Of a stretch of 31,434 nt of DNA, positions 6,381-14,131 are shown one piece after another. The stretch comes from Hathewaya proteolytica DSM 3090. Lineage in GTDB: Bacteria; Bacillota; Clostridia; Clostridiales; Clostridiaceae. The notes under the pieces are model-generated. The model made no database searches. It had not been told where the DNA came from and saw only the letters and a program-made list of their open reading frames with translations. Location of the stretch: the NCBI RefSeq assembly GCF_900142225.1, contig NZ_FRAD01000011.1, positions 1-31,434 on the forward strand, given 5' to 3'. A program made the position numbers and the translations under genes. Positions within the stretch are counted from its first letter, which is position 1; each line of letters opens with the position of its first letter.

Positions 6381-7304
6381 ATGTCAAAAATTTATGATAC
6401 TATTATTATTGGTGGGGGACCAGCAGGTCTAGCAGCAGGTTTATATGGCGGAAGAGCAAGAATGAACACATTGCTTATTGAAAGAGCAAAATTTGGTGGC
6501 CAGGCAGCAACAACTGAGGAAATTGAAAACTACCCAGGTTCAGTAGAAGATAAAACAGCTAGTTTAATCACAAGATTAAAAACTCAGGCTGAAAACTTCG
6601 GAACTGAAATAGTAAAAGATGAAGTTATGGATGTTCAGCTTGAAGGGGATATTAAAGTTGTTAAAGGAAGAAATACTGAGTACCAGGGAAAAACAGTTAT
6701 TATAGCAACTGGAGCAAATCCAAAATTATCAGGATTTAAGAACGAAGTTGAATTAAGAGGTAAGGGAGTATCTTACTGTGCAACTTGTGATGCTGACTTC
6801 TTTACAGAACTTGACGTTGCAGTTATAGGTGGAGGAGACTCTGCTCTTGATGAAGCATTATATCTAACTAAATTTGCTGAATCAGTAACTATTATTCATA
6901 GAAGACATGAATTCAGAGCTAATAAAGCAGTTCAAGAAAAAGTTTTCAATCACCCTAAAATCAAAGTTATTTGGGATACAATAGTAGAAGAAGCTATTGA
7001 TGATGAAGGTATATTAGGTGGATTGATATTAAAAAATAGAGAAACTAATGAAGTAAGTGAACTTAAAGTTGACGGATGTTTCGTATTTGTAGGTTACAAT
7101 CCAAACTCAGAAGTATTCAAGGGAAAAGTTAACATGACTGAAAGAGGAGACATCATAGCAGATGAAGCTACTCACACAAATATCCCAGGAGTATTTGCAG
7201 CTGGAGACGTTAGAGATAAGGTATTAAGACAGGTTATAACAGCTACTGCTGATGGAGCTATTGCAGCTACTCAAGCTGAGCACTACGTTGAAAATTTAAA
7301 ATAG
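6381..7304 (+). CDS. trxB: Thioredoxin reductase (NADPH type) of the glycine reductase system
   Basis: A 307-residue FAD disulfide reductase. FAD-binding GGGPAGLAAGLYGGR is near residue 11. The redox pair is Cys133-x-x-Cys136 (SYCATCD). NAD(P) binding: GGGDSALDEA, then HRRHEFRA, whose arginines normally read the NADPH phosphate. The C-terminal FAD motif is GVFAAGDVRDK. It reduces the operon's thioredoxin, which feeds electrons to glycine reductase. GGAGG precedes the ATG. The HRR(x)xxR pattern argues for NADPH rather than the ferredoxin-linked clostridial variants (inference). A hairpin at 7305-7339 separates it from trxA. Confidence 0.96.
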   Translation: MSKIYDTIIIGGGPAGLAAGLYGGRARMNTLLIERAKFGGQAATTEEIENYPGSVEDKTASLITRLKTQAENFGTEIVKDEVMDVQLEGDIKVVKGRNTEYQGKTVIIATGANPKLSGFKNEVELRGKGVSYCATCDADFFTELDVAVIGGGDSALDEALYLTKFAESVTIIHRRHEFRANKAVQEKVFNHPKIKVIWDTIVEEAIDDEGILGGLILKNRETNEVSELKVDGCFVFVGYNPNSEVFKGKVNMTERGDIIADEATHTNIPGVFAAGDVRDKVLRQVITATADGAIAATQAEHYVENLK

Positions 7305-7339
7305 TTAAATACTAGTCTACATAACTAGACTTGATTTAA
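7305..7339 (+). other. Intergenic hairpin between trxB and trxA
   Basis: TTAAAT/ATTTAA and AGTCTA/TAGACT arms surround loop CATAAC with a small internal mismatch. There is no U-tract, so processing or transcript stabilisation is more likely than termination. Confidence 0.4.
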
Positions 7340-7367
7340 GATAAAATAATTTTTGGAGGGTTTCAAA

Positions 7368-7697
7368 ATGTTAGAGTTAAACAAAGAGAATTTTGAACAG
7401 GAAGTAACTAATTCAGAAAAACCAGTATTTGTAGATTTCTGGGGAGATTCATGCGAAATCTGCAAGCAGTTAATGCCAGGTGTTCACGGTTTAGAGCCTA
7501 AATATGGTGATAAGATAAAGTTCTGTAGCTTAAACATCACAGGTCAGAGAAGATTAGCTATTGGTCAGAAAGTTTTAGGATTGCCAACAATGAAGATTTA
7601 CAATGGTGGAGCTTGTGTTGAAACAATAACTCCAGATAAAATTGCTACATTAGATGATATAGAAAACTTCATAAAAGCTTTCTATGAAACATTATAA
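7368..7697 (+). CDS. trxA: Thioredoxin with atypical CEIC active site
   Basis: A 109-residue thioredoxin fold: VFVDFWGDSCEICKQLMPGV carries redox Cys29 and Cys32, and the cis-proline loop is GLPTM. The canonical WCGPC is replaced by SCEIC, without the Pro before the second Cys. Thioredoxins of grd operons are known to deviate from WCGPC, matching their dedicated reductase and selenoprotein partners. It probably carries electrons from TrxB to GrdA. The open frame extends to a TTG at 7353 overlapping the TTGGAGGG ribosome binding site, so the ATG at 7368 is chosen. There is no signal peptide. Confidence 0.93.
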   Translation: MLELNKENFEQEVTNSEKPVFVDFWGDSCEICKQLMPGVHGLEPKYGDKIKFCSLNITGQRRLAIGQKVLGLPTMKIYNGGACVETITPDKIATLDDIENFIKAFYETL

Positions 7698-7730
7698 TCT
7701 GTTTTAACTTAATAATAACTTAGTCATATT

Positions 7731-7753
7731 CACGGGGGGATTATCCCCCTGTG
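7731..7753 (+). other. GC-rich hairpin between trxA and grdE
   Basis: CACGGGGGG/CCCCCTGTG forms a 9-bp stem (one G-T wobble) with loop ATTAT. It is followed by TATAATATAAA rather than a U-run. It may act as a partial attenuator, an RNA end stabiliser or a processing site. A TATAAT at 7754-7759 directly abuts it, but no -35 box is clear. Confidence 0.5.
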
Positions 7754-7803
7754 TATAATATAAATTAGGCGTATCGCTTAACATTATTTGGAGGTGAACC
7801 TTA

Positions 7804-9090
7804 ATGAAACTTGAAGTAGGCAAAATATTTATAAAAGATCTTCAGTTCGGCAACGAGACAAAAGTAGAAAATGGAGTTCTTTATGTAAACAAAGAAGAAT
7901 TATTAAATGAAGTTTCTGGGGATGAAAGAGTAGTTAGTATCGATTTCGATATTGCTAGACCAGGTGAATCAGTAAGAATCATTCCTGTAAAGGACGTAGT
8001 AGAACCAAGAGTGAAAGTTGAGGGAAAAGGTGGTATATTCCCAGGCTTCCTTAGCAAAGTTGAAACAGTAGGATCAGGAAGAACTCATGTACTTAAGGGT
8101 GCAGCAGTAGTTACAACTGGTAAAATTGTTGGATTCCAGGAAGGAATAATCGACATGTGTGGAGAAGGAGCAAAATTTACTCCATTCTCAAAGACAAACA
8201 ACTTAGTTATAACAGTTGAACCTAAAGAAGGAATTGATCAGCACAGCCATGAAGAAGCTGTAAGAATGATCGGATTCAAAGCAGCTGCATACCTTGGAAA
8301 AGCTGGTAAGGATGTAGAACCAGATGAAGTAAATACATTTGAGACTCTACCATTACTACAGCAGATTCAACAGTATCCAGAACTTCCAAAGGTAGTTTAT
8401 GTTTACATGATCCAGACACAGGGATTACTACATGACACTTATGTTTATGGTGTTGATGGTAAGAAGATTATCCCAACATTCATGTACCCAACAGAAGCAT
8501 TTGATGGTGCTGTTGTAAGTGGTAACTGTGTATCAGCTTGTGACAAGAACCCAACTTATGTTCACATGAATCAACCAGTTATTGAAGAATTATATGCAAG
8601 ACATGGTAAGGATATCAACTTTATCGGATGTATCGTTACAAACGAGAACGTTTACCTTGCAGACAAAGAAAGATCATCTAACTGGGTAGCTAAGATGGCT
8701 GAATACTTCGGAGCTGATGCTGCCATAGTATCAGAAGAAGGATTTGGTAACCCAGATGCTGACTTAGTAATGAACTGTAACAAGATCACTGACAAAGGAA
8801 TAAAAACTGTTCTATTAACTGACGAATATGCAGGTCAGGACGGTAAATCTCAGTCATTAGCTGACTCAACTCCAAAGGGAGATGCTGTTGTAACAAACGG
8901 TAATGCTAATGAAGTAATCGAGTTAAAACCAATGGATAGAGTAATAGGACACCCAGAAGCAGCTAAAATAATTGCAGGTGCTAACAACGAAAGTTTAAAA
9001 GAAGATGGATCAATCATTGCTGAAATCCAGGTTATAACTGGAGCAACAAGCGAAGTTGGATTCAACTATTTAACTGCAAAAGGATTCTAG
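7804..9090 (+). CDS. grdE: Glycine reductase component B, alpha/beta precursor (pyruvoyl)
   Basis: A 428-residue proprotein of the substrate-specific component B of glycine reductase. Together with the selenoprotein GrdB it binds glycine through a pyruvoyl-derived carbonyl as a Schiff base. The processing site is visible as SGNCVSACDKNP with Cys242 following Asn241; in studied GrdE proteins Cys242 becomes the pyruvoyl group on cleavage into about 25- and 22-kDa chains. Length and sequence are typical throughout, with no sign of damage. GGAGGTG lies 7 bases before the ATG. It is followed 42 bases later by grdA. Cytosolic complex. Confidence 0.97.
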   Translation: MKLEVGKIFIKDLQFGNETKVENGVLYVNKEELLNEVSGDERVVSIDFDIARPGESVRIIPVKDVVEPRVKVEGKGGIFPGFLSKVETVGSGRTHVLKGAAVVTTGKIVGFQEGIIDMCGEGAKFTPFSKTNNLVITVEPKEGIDQHSHEEAVRMIGFKAAAYLGKAGKDVEPDEVNTFETLPLLQQIQQYPELPKVVYVYMIQTQGLLHDTYVYGVDGKKIIPTFMYPTEAFDGAVVSGNCVSACDKNPTYVHMNQPVIEELYARHGKDINFIGCIVTNENVYLADKERSSNWVAKMAEYFGADAAIVSEEGFGNPDADLVMNCNKITDKGIKTVLLTDEYAGQDGKSQSLADSTPKGDAVVTNGNANEVIELKPMDRVIGHPEAAKIIAGANNESLKEDGSIIAEIQVITGATSEVGFNYLTAKGF

Positions 9091-9132
9091 TATTAAAATA
9101 AATAGTATTTTAGAAAGAAAGGAAGATGAATT

Positions 9133-9603
9133 ATGTTAAAGGATAAAAAAGTTATTGCTATTGGAGATAGAGACGGTATACCAGGACCAGCAATAGAAGC
9201 TTGTGCTAAGTCTGCTGGTGCAGACGTAATATTTGCATCTACAGAATGCTTTGTCTGAACAGCTGCAGGTGCTATGGATCTGGAGATCCAACAGAGAGTA
9301 AAAGATTTAGCTGAAAAACACGGCCCAGAAAATATAGTAGTTTTAATCGGTGGTTCAGAAGCAGAAGCTTCAGGATTATCTGCTGAAACAGTAACAGCTG
9401 GAGACCCAACATTTGCAGGTCCTTTGGCTGGAGTTGAATTAGGATTAGCAACTTACCATATAGTTGAGCCAGAAGTTAAAGACCAGTGCGATCCAGCAGT
9501 TTACGACGAACAGTGCGGAATGATGGAAATGGTTCTTGACGTTGATGGAATAATTGAAGAAGTTTCTGCAGTTAGAGGAGATTACTCTAAATATACTTTA
9601 TAA
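9133..9603 (+). CDS. grdA: Glycine reductase component A, selenoprotein (one in-frame TGA)
   Basis: A 156-residue small selenoprotein of glycine/sarcosine/betaine reductases. It takes the carboxymethyl group from component B as a Se-carboxymethylselenocysteine and passes it to component C, being re-reduced by thioredoxin. The TGA at 9256-9258 is read as Sec42 in Cys39-Phe-Val-Sec42-TAAGAMDLE, the family's CFVU motif. Sequence continues in frame on both sides with family character, and a hairpin follows the TGA. Automated callers that stop at TGA would report only the part after it. Start: ATG at 9133, with AAAGGAAG upstream (a modest site); an earlier ATG at 9126 is out of frame. Confidence 0.97.
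9256..9290 (+). promoter_or_regulatory. Candidate bacterial SECIS of grdA
   Basis: Downstream of the TGA, TGGATC (9275-9280) pairs perfectly with GATCCA (9285-9290) around loop TGGA. The loop begins 22 bases after the TGA, within the usual range for bacterial SECIS hairpins. The apical GU of the E. coli element is not present as such. Confidence 0.65.
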
Positions 9604-9677
9604 TTAAAAAATATTGGATTAAATATTATAAAACATTTTGTTTTTATAGTAGCTCCAGTTAAAAGGAGGAGAGTATT

Positions 9678-10982
9678 TTGATAAAAGTTGTACACTATAT
9701 AAACCAATTCTTCGCTAATATTGGTGGAGAAGAAATGGCTCATATTGAACCAGAAGTAAGAGAAGGATTTGTAGGACCAGGTATGGCTCTAGACAAAGCT
9801 TTCAAAGGTGAAGCTCAAATAGTTAAAACTATAATCTGTGGTGACTCATTCTTCAATGAGCATATGGATAAAGCAGTTCCAACTATATTAAATATGGTTA
9901 AAGAAGCTAATGCAGATTTATTTATAGCAGGACCAGCTTTCAACGCAGGTAGATACGGTGTTGCGTGTGGTGCTATAGCTAAAGAAGTACAGGAGCAGTT
10001 AGGAATTCCAGCTATTACAGGTATGTACGAGGAAAACCCAGGTGCTGATATGTACAAGAAAGATGTATTTATCATCGCTACTAAGAACAGTGCAGCAGGT
10101 ATGAGAACAGCAGTTCCGCCAATGGCTAAATTAGCTCTTAAATTAGTTAAGGGTGAAGAAGTTGGAACTCCAGCTGAAGATGGATACCATGCAAGAGGAA
10201 TCAGAAAGAACTTCTTTGCAGAAGAAAGAGGAGCAAAGAGAGCAGTAAGTATGCTTGTTAAGAAGTTAAAGGGAGAAGAATTCGTAACAGAATTCCCAAT
10301 GCCTAACTTCGATAGAGTTGATCCAGCTAAACCAATCCTTGATATAACTAAAGCTAAAATAGCTATCGTTACATCAGGTGGTATTGTTCCACACGGTAAC
10401 CCAGACCACATCGAGTCTTCAAGTGCTTCTAAGATTGGTAAGTACGATATAGAAGGCGTTGATGATTTACTAGAAGGCGAATGGGAAACAGCTCACGGTG
10501 GACACGACCCTGTATATGCTAATCAGGATCCAGACAGAGTTATTCCAGTAGACGTTCTAAGAAATTTTGAAAAAGAAGGAAAAATCGGTTCTTTACACAG
10601 ATATTTCTATTCAACAGTTGGTAACGGAACTGCCGTTGCTTCAACTAAGAAATTCGGTGAAGATACTGCTAAAGAATTAATAGCAGATGGTGTAGATGCA
10701 GTTGTATTAACTTCTACATGAGGAACTTGTACACGTTGCGGTGCAACGCTAGTTAAAGAAATTGAAAGAACAGGTTTACCTGTTGTTCATATGTGTACAA
10801 TTACACCAGTATCAGTTACTGTTGGAGCTAACAGAATCATACCAACAATAGCTATACCACATCCACTAGGAAACCCAGCTTTAGGAAAAGAAGAAGAGTA
10901 CAAACTAAGAGAACACTTAGTTGAGAATGCTTTAAGAGCATTACAGACTCCAATCGATGAGCAGACTGTTTTTGAATTTTAA
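9678..10982 (+). CDS. grdB: Glycine reductase component B, gamma subunit, selenoprotein (one in-frame TGA)
   Basis: A 434-residue selenoprotein subunit of component B that, with processed GrdE, cleaves the C-N bond of glycine and hands the carboxymethyl group to GrdA's selenium. It starts at TTG 9678, with AAAGGAGG 8 bases upstream and the family N-terminus VVHYINQFFANIGGEE. The TGA at 10719-10721 is Sec348 in TSTUGTCTRCG, the UxxC motif (Cys351). The frame continues intact through MCTITPVSVTVGANRI and IPHPLGNPALG, ending FEF. A hairpin sits just after the TGA. Stopping at TGA would give a 347-residue fragment plus a short false gene near 10791. Confidence 0.97.
10719..10748 (+). promoter_or_regulatory. 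Candidate bacterial SECIS of grdB
   Basis: CGTTGC (10734-10739) pairs perfectly with GCAACG (10743-10748) around triloop GGT, 18 bases after the TGA. The loop contains GU, the feature recognised by SelB in bacterial SECIS elements. Confidence 0.75.
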
Positions 10983-10994
10983 TAAATACAATTG

Positions 10995-11026
10995 AATAAT
11001 TGGGGAACGCAAGTTCCCTAATTATT
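10995..11026 (+). terminator. Intra-operon hairpin after grdB
   Basis: A 14-bp stem (AATAATT, G-T wobble, GGGAAC; loop GCAA; GTTCCC, AATTATT) lies 12 bases past the grdB stop and is followed by TATTAATATG, with few consecutive T's. It may partly terminate transcription or protect the grdB 3' end. Confidence 0.55.
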
Positions 11027-11056
11027 TATTAATATGTGTTTTTATGTGGCTGTTAT

Positions 11057-11088
11057 TCGTGACATTCCCTATAGAGGGGACATGACGA
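11057..11088 (+). other. Second hairpin in the grdB-grdC gap
   Basis: TTCCCT (11065-11070) pairs with AGGGGA (11075-11080) around loop ATAG, extended after an internal loop by TCGT/ACGA. It has no T-run and its role is unknown. Confidence 0.35.
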
Positions 11089-11109
11089 GTGATATGTCAG
11101 AATAGATTA

Positions 11110-11148
11110 TTAACATTTATATTCTATATACTTATATTGTATATAAGT
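11110..11148 (+). promoter_or_regulatory. Possible grdCD promoter with overlapping palindrome
   Basis: TTAACA (11110-11115), 17-bp spacer, TATATT (11133-11138): each box matches consensus at 5 of 6. The -10 lies inside a perfect inverted repeat, ACTTATATTGTATATAAGT (11130-11148), which could be an operator. This is the main content of the 262-base gap before grdC, along with the two hairpins listed. Confidence 0.45.
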
Positions 11149-11244
11149 GATAATGTAAATCTACATATCATAAAATTTTTTTATAAAAATTTCTAAACAA
11201 TATGAAAAATACTTATGTTTTTTATTTATGAGGAGGTTAACAAA

Positions 11245-12786
11245 ATGAGTTTTCCAGTAATTAAAAAAGCTAGTTATATATTAGCACATACTCCAGATAT
11301 GGTCATCCACAATGGTACTACACAAATGGTGGCTAGGCATTCAGATTCAGAATCAGATAGAGAGTATTTAGCAGCAGTACCTTCTAATCTAAGATCCTTT
11401 GAACACACTTTAGGATATGCTCCAAACCAAGTATATATAGGAAACATGACTCCAGATGAATTACAAGCTATGCCAAAACCTTGGTTTGATAAGGATGTTG
11501 AAAATGCAGCTAGATTTGGTAAATTCGGTGAAATAATGCCACAGGATGAATTCTATGGTTTAATGAAAATATCAGACGTTTTCGAACTAGTGCTTTTAGA
11601 AAAAGATTTTACTGAAACAGTGAGAACAAAATTAGCAGCTCACAAATTATTATCTAAAAAAGCTGAAACTCTAAAGGCTGGAGAAGATATAGCTGTTATA
11701 GAAGAACAAGTAAAAAACAAGGGTGCTGAAGGCTTATACCAAGATGGTAAATTAGTTGGATGCGTAAAGAGAGCTCATGAAGTTGATGAAAACTTATCAG
11801 CAGAGTACATGTTAGAAGATTTAGCAGGAAAAGCTTCATCTGTTTTAGCAGGTGCATACTTAATTGATGGATTAGATATTCCAGTAAGTGAAATTGAATA
11901 TATTATAGAGTGTTCTGAAGAAGCTGTTGGTGATATGAACCAAAGAGGCGGCGGTAACATGGCTAAATCTATCGGAGAAGTAATTGGATTAGAAGAAGCT
12001 ACTGGTATCGATATGAGAGGTTTCTGTGCAGGTCCATCTCACTCTTTAGTAAATGCAGCATCTTTAGTTAAATCTGGCGTTTTCAAGAACGTATTAGTTA
12101 TAGCTGGTGGATGTACTGCAAAATTAGGAATGAATGGTAAATCACATATCGGCAAGAAAATGCCAATCATGGAAGATTGCTTAGGAGCATTTGCAATACT
12201 AGTTTCTCAGAATGATGGTGTAAGTCCAATAATAAGAACAGATGTAATCGGTAGACATACAATAGGTCATGGATCAGCTCCACAGGCAGTTCTTGAAGCT
12301 CTAGTTCTTGAACCATTGACAGCTGCTAACCTTAAGATTACTGACATAGATAAATTCTCACCAGAGATGCAGACATCAGAAATTACTGAAGCTGCAGGTG
12401 CTGGAGATGTTCCAACTCAGAACTACAAGATGATAGGTGCATTAGCAGTTAAGAGTGGACAGATGGATAGAAAAGAATTACCAGGATTCATATCTTCTCA
12501 TGGTTACCCAGGATTTGCTCCAACTCAAGGACATATTCCTTCAGGAGTTCCAATCGTAGGACACGGTATCGAAAAAATAATGAAGGGTGAATTAAATAAC
12601 TTCATGTTAATCGGAAAAGGAAGCTTATTCTTAGGAAGAATGACTAACCTATTCGACGGTATTTCTTTCATAGTTGAGAAGAATAATGGTGTTGTAGAAG
12701 AAGGAAATGGAATAAACAAAGAAGAAGTTAAATCAATGGTTGCAGATGCAATGAAAGATTTTGCTAAATTCTTAATGCAGGAATAA
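11245..12786 (+). CDS. grdC: Glycine reductase component C, beta subunit
   Basis: A 513-residue larger subunit of component C, which takes the carboxymethyl-selenide from GrdA and forms an acetyl thioester that becomes acetyl phosphate. The protein has the thiolase/ketoacyl-synthase-like character known for GrdC (DMNQRGGGNMAKSIGEVIGL, RGFCAGPSHSLVNAAS, then GGCTAKLGMNGKSH and HGYPGFAPTQGHIPSGVP). Length is typical. The frame runs back to 11215, but AGGAGG at 11231-11236 lies 8 bases before the ATG at 11245, which starts with the family's MSFPVIKKASYIL. grdD follows after 30 bases, so the two are co-transcribed. Confidence 0.95.
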   Translation: MSFPVIKKASYILAHTPDMVIHNGTTQMVARHSDSESDREYLAAVPSNLRSFEHTLGYAPNQVYIGNMTPDELQAMPKPWFDKDVENAARFGKFGEIMPQDEFYGLMKISDVFELVLLEKDFTETVRTKLAAHKLLSKKAETLKAGEDIAVIEEQVKNKGAEGLYQDGKLVGCVKRAHEVDENLSAEYMLEDLAGKASSVLAGAYLIDGLDIPVSEIEYIIECSEEAVGDMNQRGGGNMAKSIGEVIGLEEATGIDMRGFCAGPSHSLVNAASLVKSGVFKNVLVIAGGCTAKLGMNGKSHIGKKMPIMEDCLGAFAILVSQNDGVSPIIRTDVIGRHTIGHGSAPQAVLEALVLEPLTAANLKITDIDKFSPEMQTSEITEAAGAGDVPTQNYKMIGALAVKSGQMDRKELPGFISSHGYPGFAPTQGHIPSGVPIVGHGIEKIMKGELNNFMLIGKGSLFLGRMTNLFDGISFIVEKNNGVVEEGNGINKEEVKSMVADAMKDFAKFLMQE

Positions 12787-12816
12787 TATTCTTAGAATAG
12801 AGAAGAGGTGGAATTC

Positions 12817-13971
12817 ATGAGCCAGGAAGCAGCAAAGAAGATGATCGCTGAGGTTTTCGGCGACATAGCAGATGGTATAAAGAGTGGAAGCTTTGGCAAA
12901 AAAGTTAGAATAGGTTTAACTATTTTAGGATCTGAGCACGGTGTAGATGAAATGGTTAAAGCTGCTGAACTTGCAAAATCAAAATATGGTGATTTTGAAA
13001 TAGTTCTTATTGGTAGCAAAGTAGATGCAGACTTCGAAATAATTGAAGTTGCAGATGCTGAAGAAGGACACAAAAAAATGGTAGCAATGCTAGAGAGCGG
13101 AGAATTAGATGGTTGTGTTACACAGCATTTTGACTTTCCAATCGGTGTTTCTACTATAGGTAAGGTTGTTACTCCAGGTAAGGGAAAGGACATGATCCTT
13201 GCAACTACTACTGGTACAACTTCTACAAATAGAGTTGAAGGTATGGTGATAAATGCCATATCCGGTATAGCAACTGCAAAATCCCTTGGAATTGAGAATC
13301 CTAAAATAGGTATCTTAAATGTAGAGGGTGCTAGACAGACAGAAAGAATTTTAAGAGAAGTTCAGGAAAAAGGTTACAAATTTGAATTTGCAGATTCTGC
13401 AAGAGCAGATGGTGGAGCTGTTATGAGAGGTAACGATCTTTTAGCAGGTACTCCAGATGTTATGGTTTGTGATTCATTAACTGGAAATCTTTTAGTTAAG
13501 ATGTTCTCATCTTTCACAACAGGTGGAGGATATGAAACAGTAGGTGCTGGCTACGGACCTGGTATAGGAGCTGACTATGATAAGTTAGTTAATATAGTGT
13601 CAAGAGCTTCTGGTGCACCACTTATTGCAGAAGCATTAAGATACTGTGCATCTTGTGCTAAGAGCAAAGTTCTAGACATAGCAAGAGCTGAATTTAAAGC
13701 AGCTAAAAAAGCAGGTTTGCAGGAATCTATAGACAAAGTTACAAAGAAGAAAGTTGAAGTTGCAGAAGAAGTTAAAATGCCTCCTAAGAAGGTTGTAACT
13801 TTCTCCATTGCAGGTGTAGATATTCTTGAACTTGAAAATGCTTGTAAGGCATTATGGAAAGAAGGCATCTATTCTGAAAGTGGAATGGGATGTACTGGTC
13901 CAGTTATCCTTGTAGGCGAAGATGAGGGCGAAAAGGCTAAAGAAGTTCTTCACAAGGCTGAATTTATTTAA
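12817..13971 (+). CDS. grdD: Glycine reductase component C, alpha subunit (acetyl phosphate forming)
   Basis: A 384-residue subunit related to the phosphotransacetylase/PlsX fold. It releases acetyl phosphate from the acetyl-enzyme, the step that yields ATP through acetate kinase. Cys359 in ESGMGCTGPVI is visible; Cys359 of GrdD was reported as the active thiol in Eubacterium acidaminophilum, and the numbering agrees exactly with the start chosen here. An upstream GTG at 12808 overlaps the GAGGTGG ribosome binding site, so the ATG at 12817 is preferred. It is the last gene of the cluster and is followed by a perfect terminator. Confidence 0.96.
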   Translation: MSQEAAKKMIAEVFGDIADGIKSGSFGKKVRIGLTILGSEHGVDEMVKAAELAKSKYGDFEIVLIGSKVDADFEIIEVADAEEGHKKMVAMLESGELDGCVTQHFDFPIGVSTIGKVVTPGKGKDMILATTTGTTSTNRVEGMVINAISGIATAKSLGIENPKIGILNVEGARQTERILREVQEKGYKFEFADSARADGGAVMRGNDLLAGTPDVMVCDSLTGNLLVKMFSSFTTGGGYETVGAGYGPGIGADYDKLVNIVSRASGAPLIAEALRYCASCAKSKVLDIARAEFKAAKKAGLQESIDKVTKKKVEVAEEVKMPPKKVVTFSIAGVDILELENACKALWKEGIYSESGMGCTGPVILVGEDEGEKAKEVLHKAEFI

Positions 13972-13983
13972 AATATAAATATT

Positions 13984-14019
13984 AGACGATATTGATTTTA
14001 TTATCAATATCGTCTTTTT
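13984..14019 (+). terminator. Terminator of the glycine reductase operon
   Basis: A perfect 12-bp stem GACGATATTGAT/ATCAATATCGTC (13985-13996 with 14003-14014) is followed by TTTTT, 13 bases after the grdD stop. Confidence 0.95.
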
Positions 14020-14073
14020 AAATTTAAAAATAAAAAAATTGAAATTAGTATTCCTTTTCATAAAACAATGTAG

Positions 14074-14116
14074 TATAATACAAGTGGGAACAAAATATAA
14101 ACACTGGGACAAAAAA
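14074..14116 (+). promoter_or_regulatory. cggR promoter -10 and tandem CggR-like operator
   Basis: A TATAAT lies at 14074-14079; the -35 (TTCCTT at 17 bp) is weak. Directly downstream are two related repeats, TGGGAACAAAA (14085-14095) and TGGGACAAAAA (14105-14115), exactly 20 bp apart. The B. subtilis CggR operator is two CGGGAC-N6-TGTC units, also with a 20-bp period, placed between the promoter and cggR. The layout fits autoregulation by blocking transcription (inference). Confidence 0.65.
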
Positions 14117-14131
14117 GTATGAGGTGTTAAA

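Noticed and set aside
7754..7759. A promoter (TATAAT) immediately before grdE
   Set aside because: No -35 box at 16-18 bp, and the box abuts the GC-rich hairpin; listed only as context.
9256..9258. A nonsense mutation making grdA a pseudogene
   Set aside because: The TGA is at the known Sec position in CFVU, sequence is intact on both sides and a hairpin follows; the same holds for grdB.
9815..10411. A 198-codon open frame on the minus strand inside grdB
   Set aside because: It is a reverse-strand shadow of a well-conserved gene, with no ribosome binding site or recognisable protein.
10791..10982. A separate small gene starting at ATG 10791
   Set aside because: It is the C-terminal end of grdB after the selenocysteine TGA at 10719; frame and family sequence are continuous.
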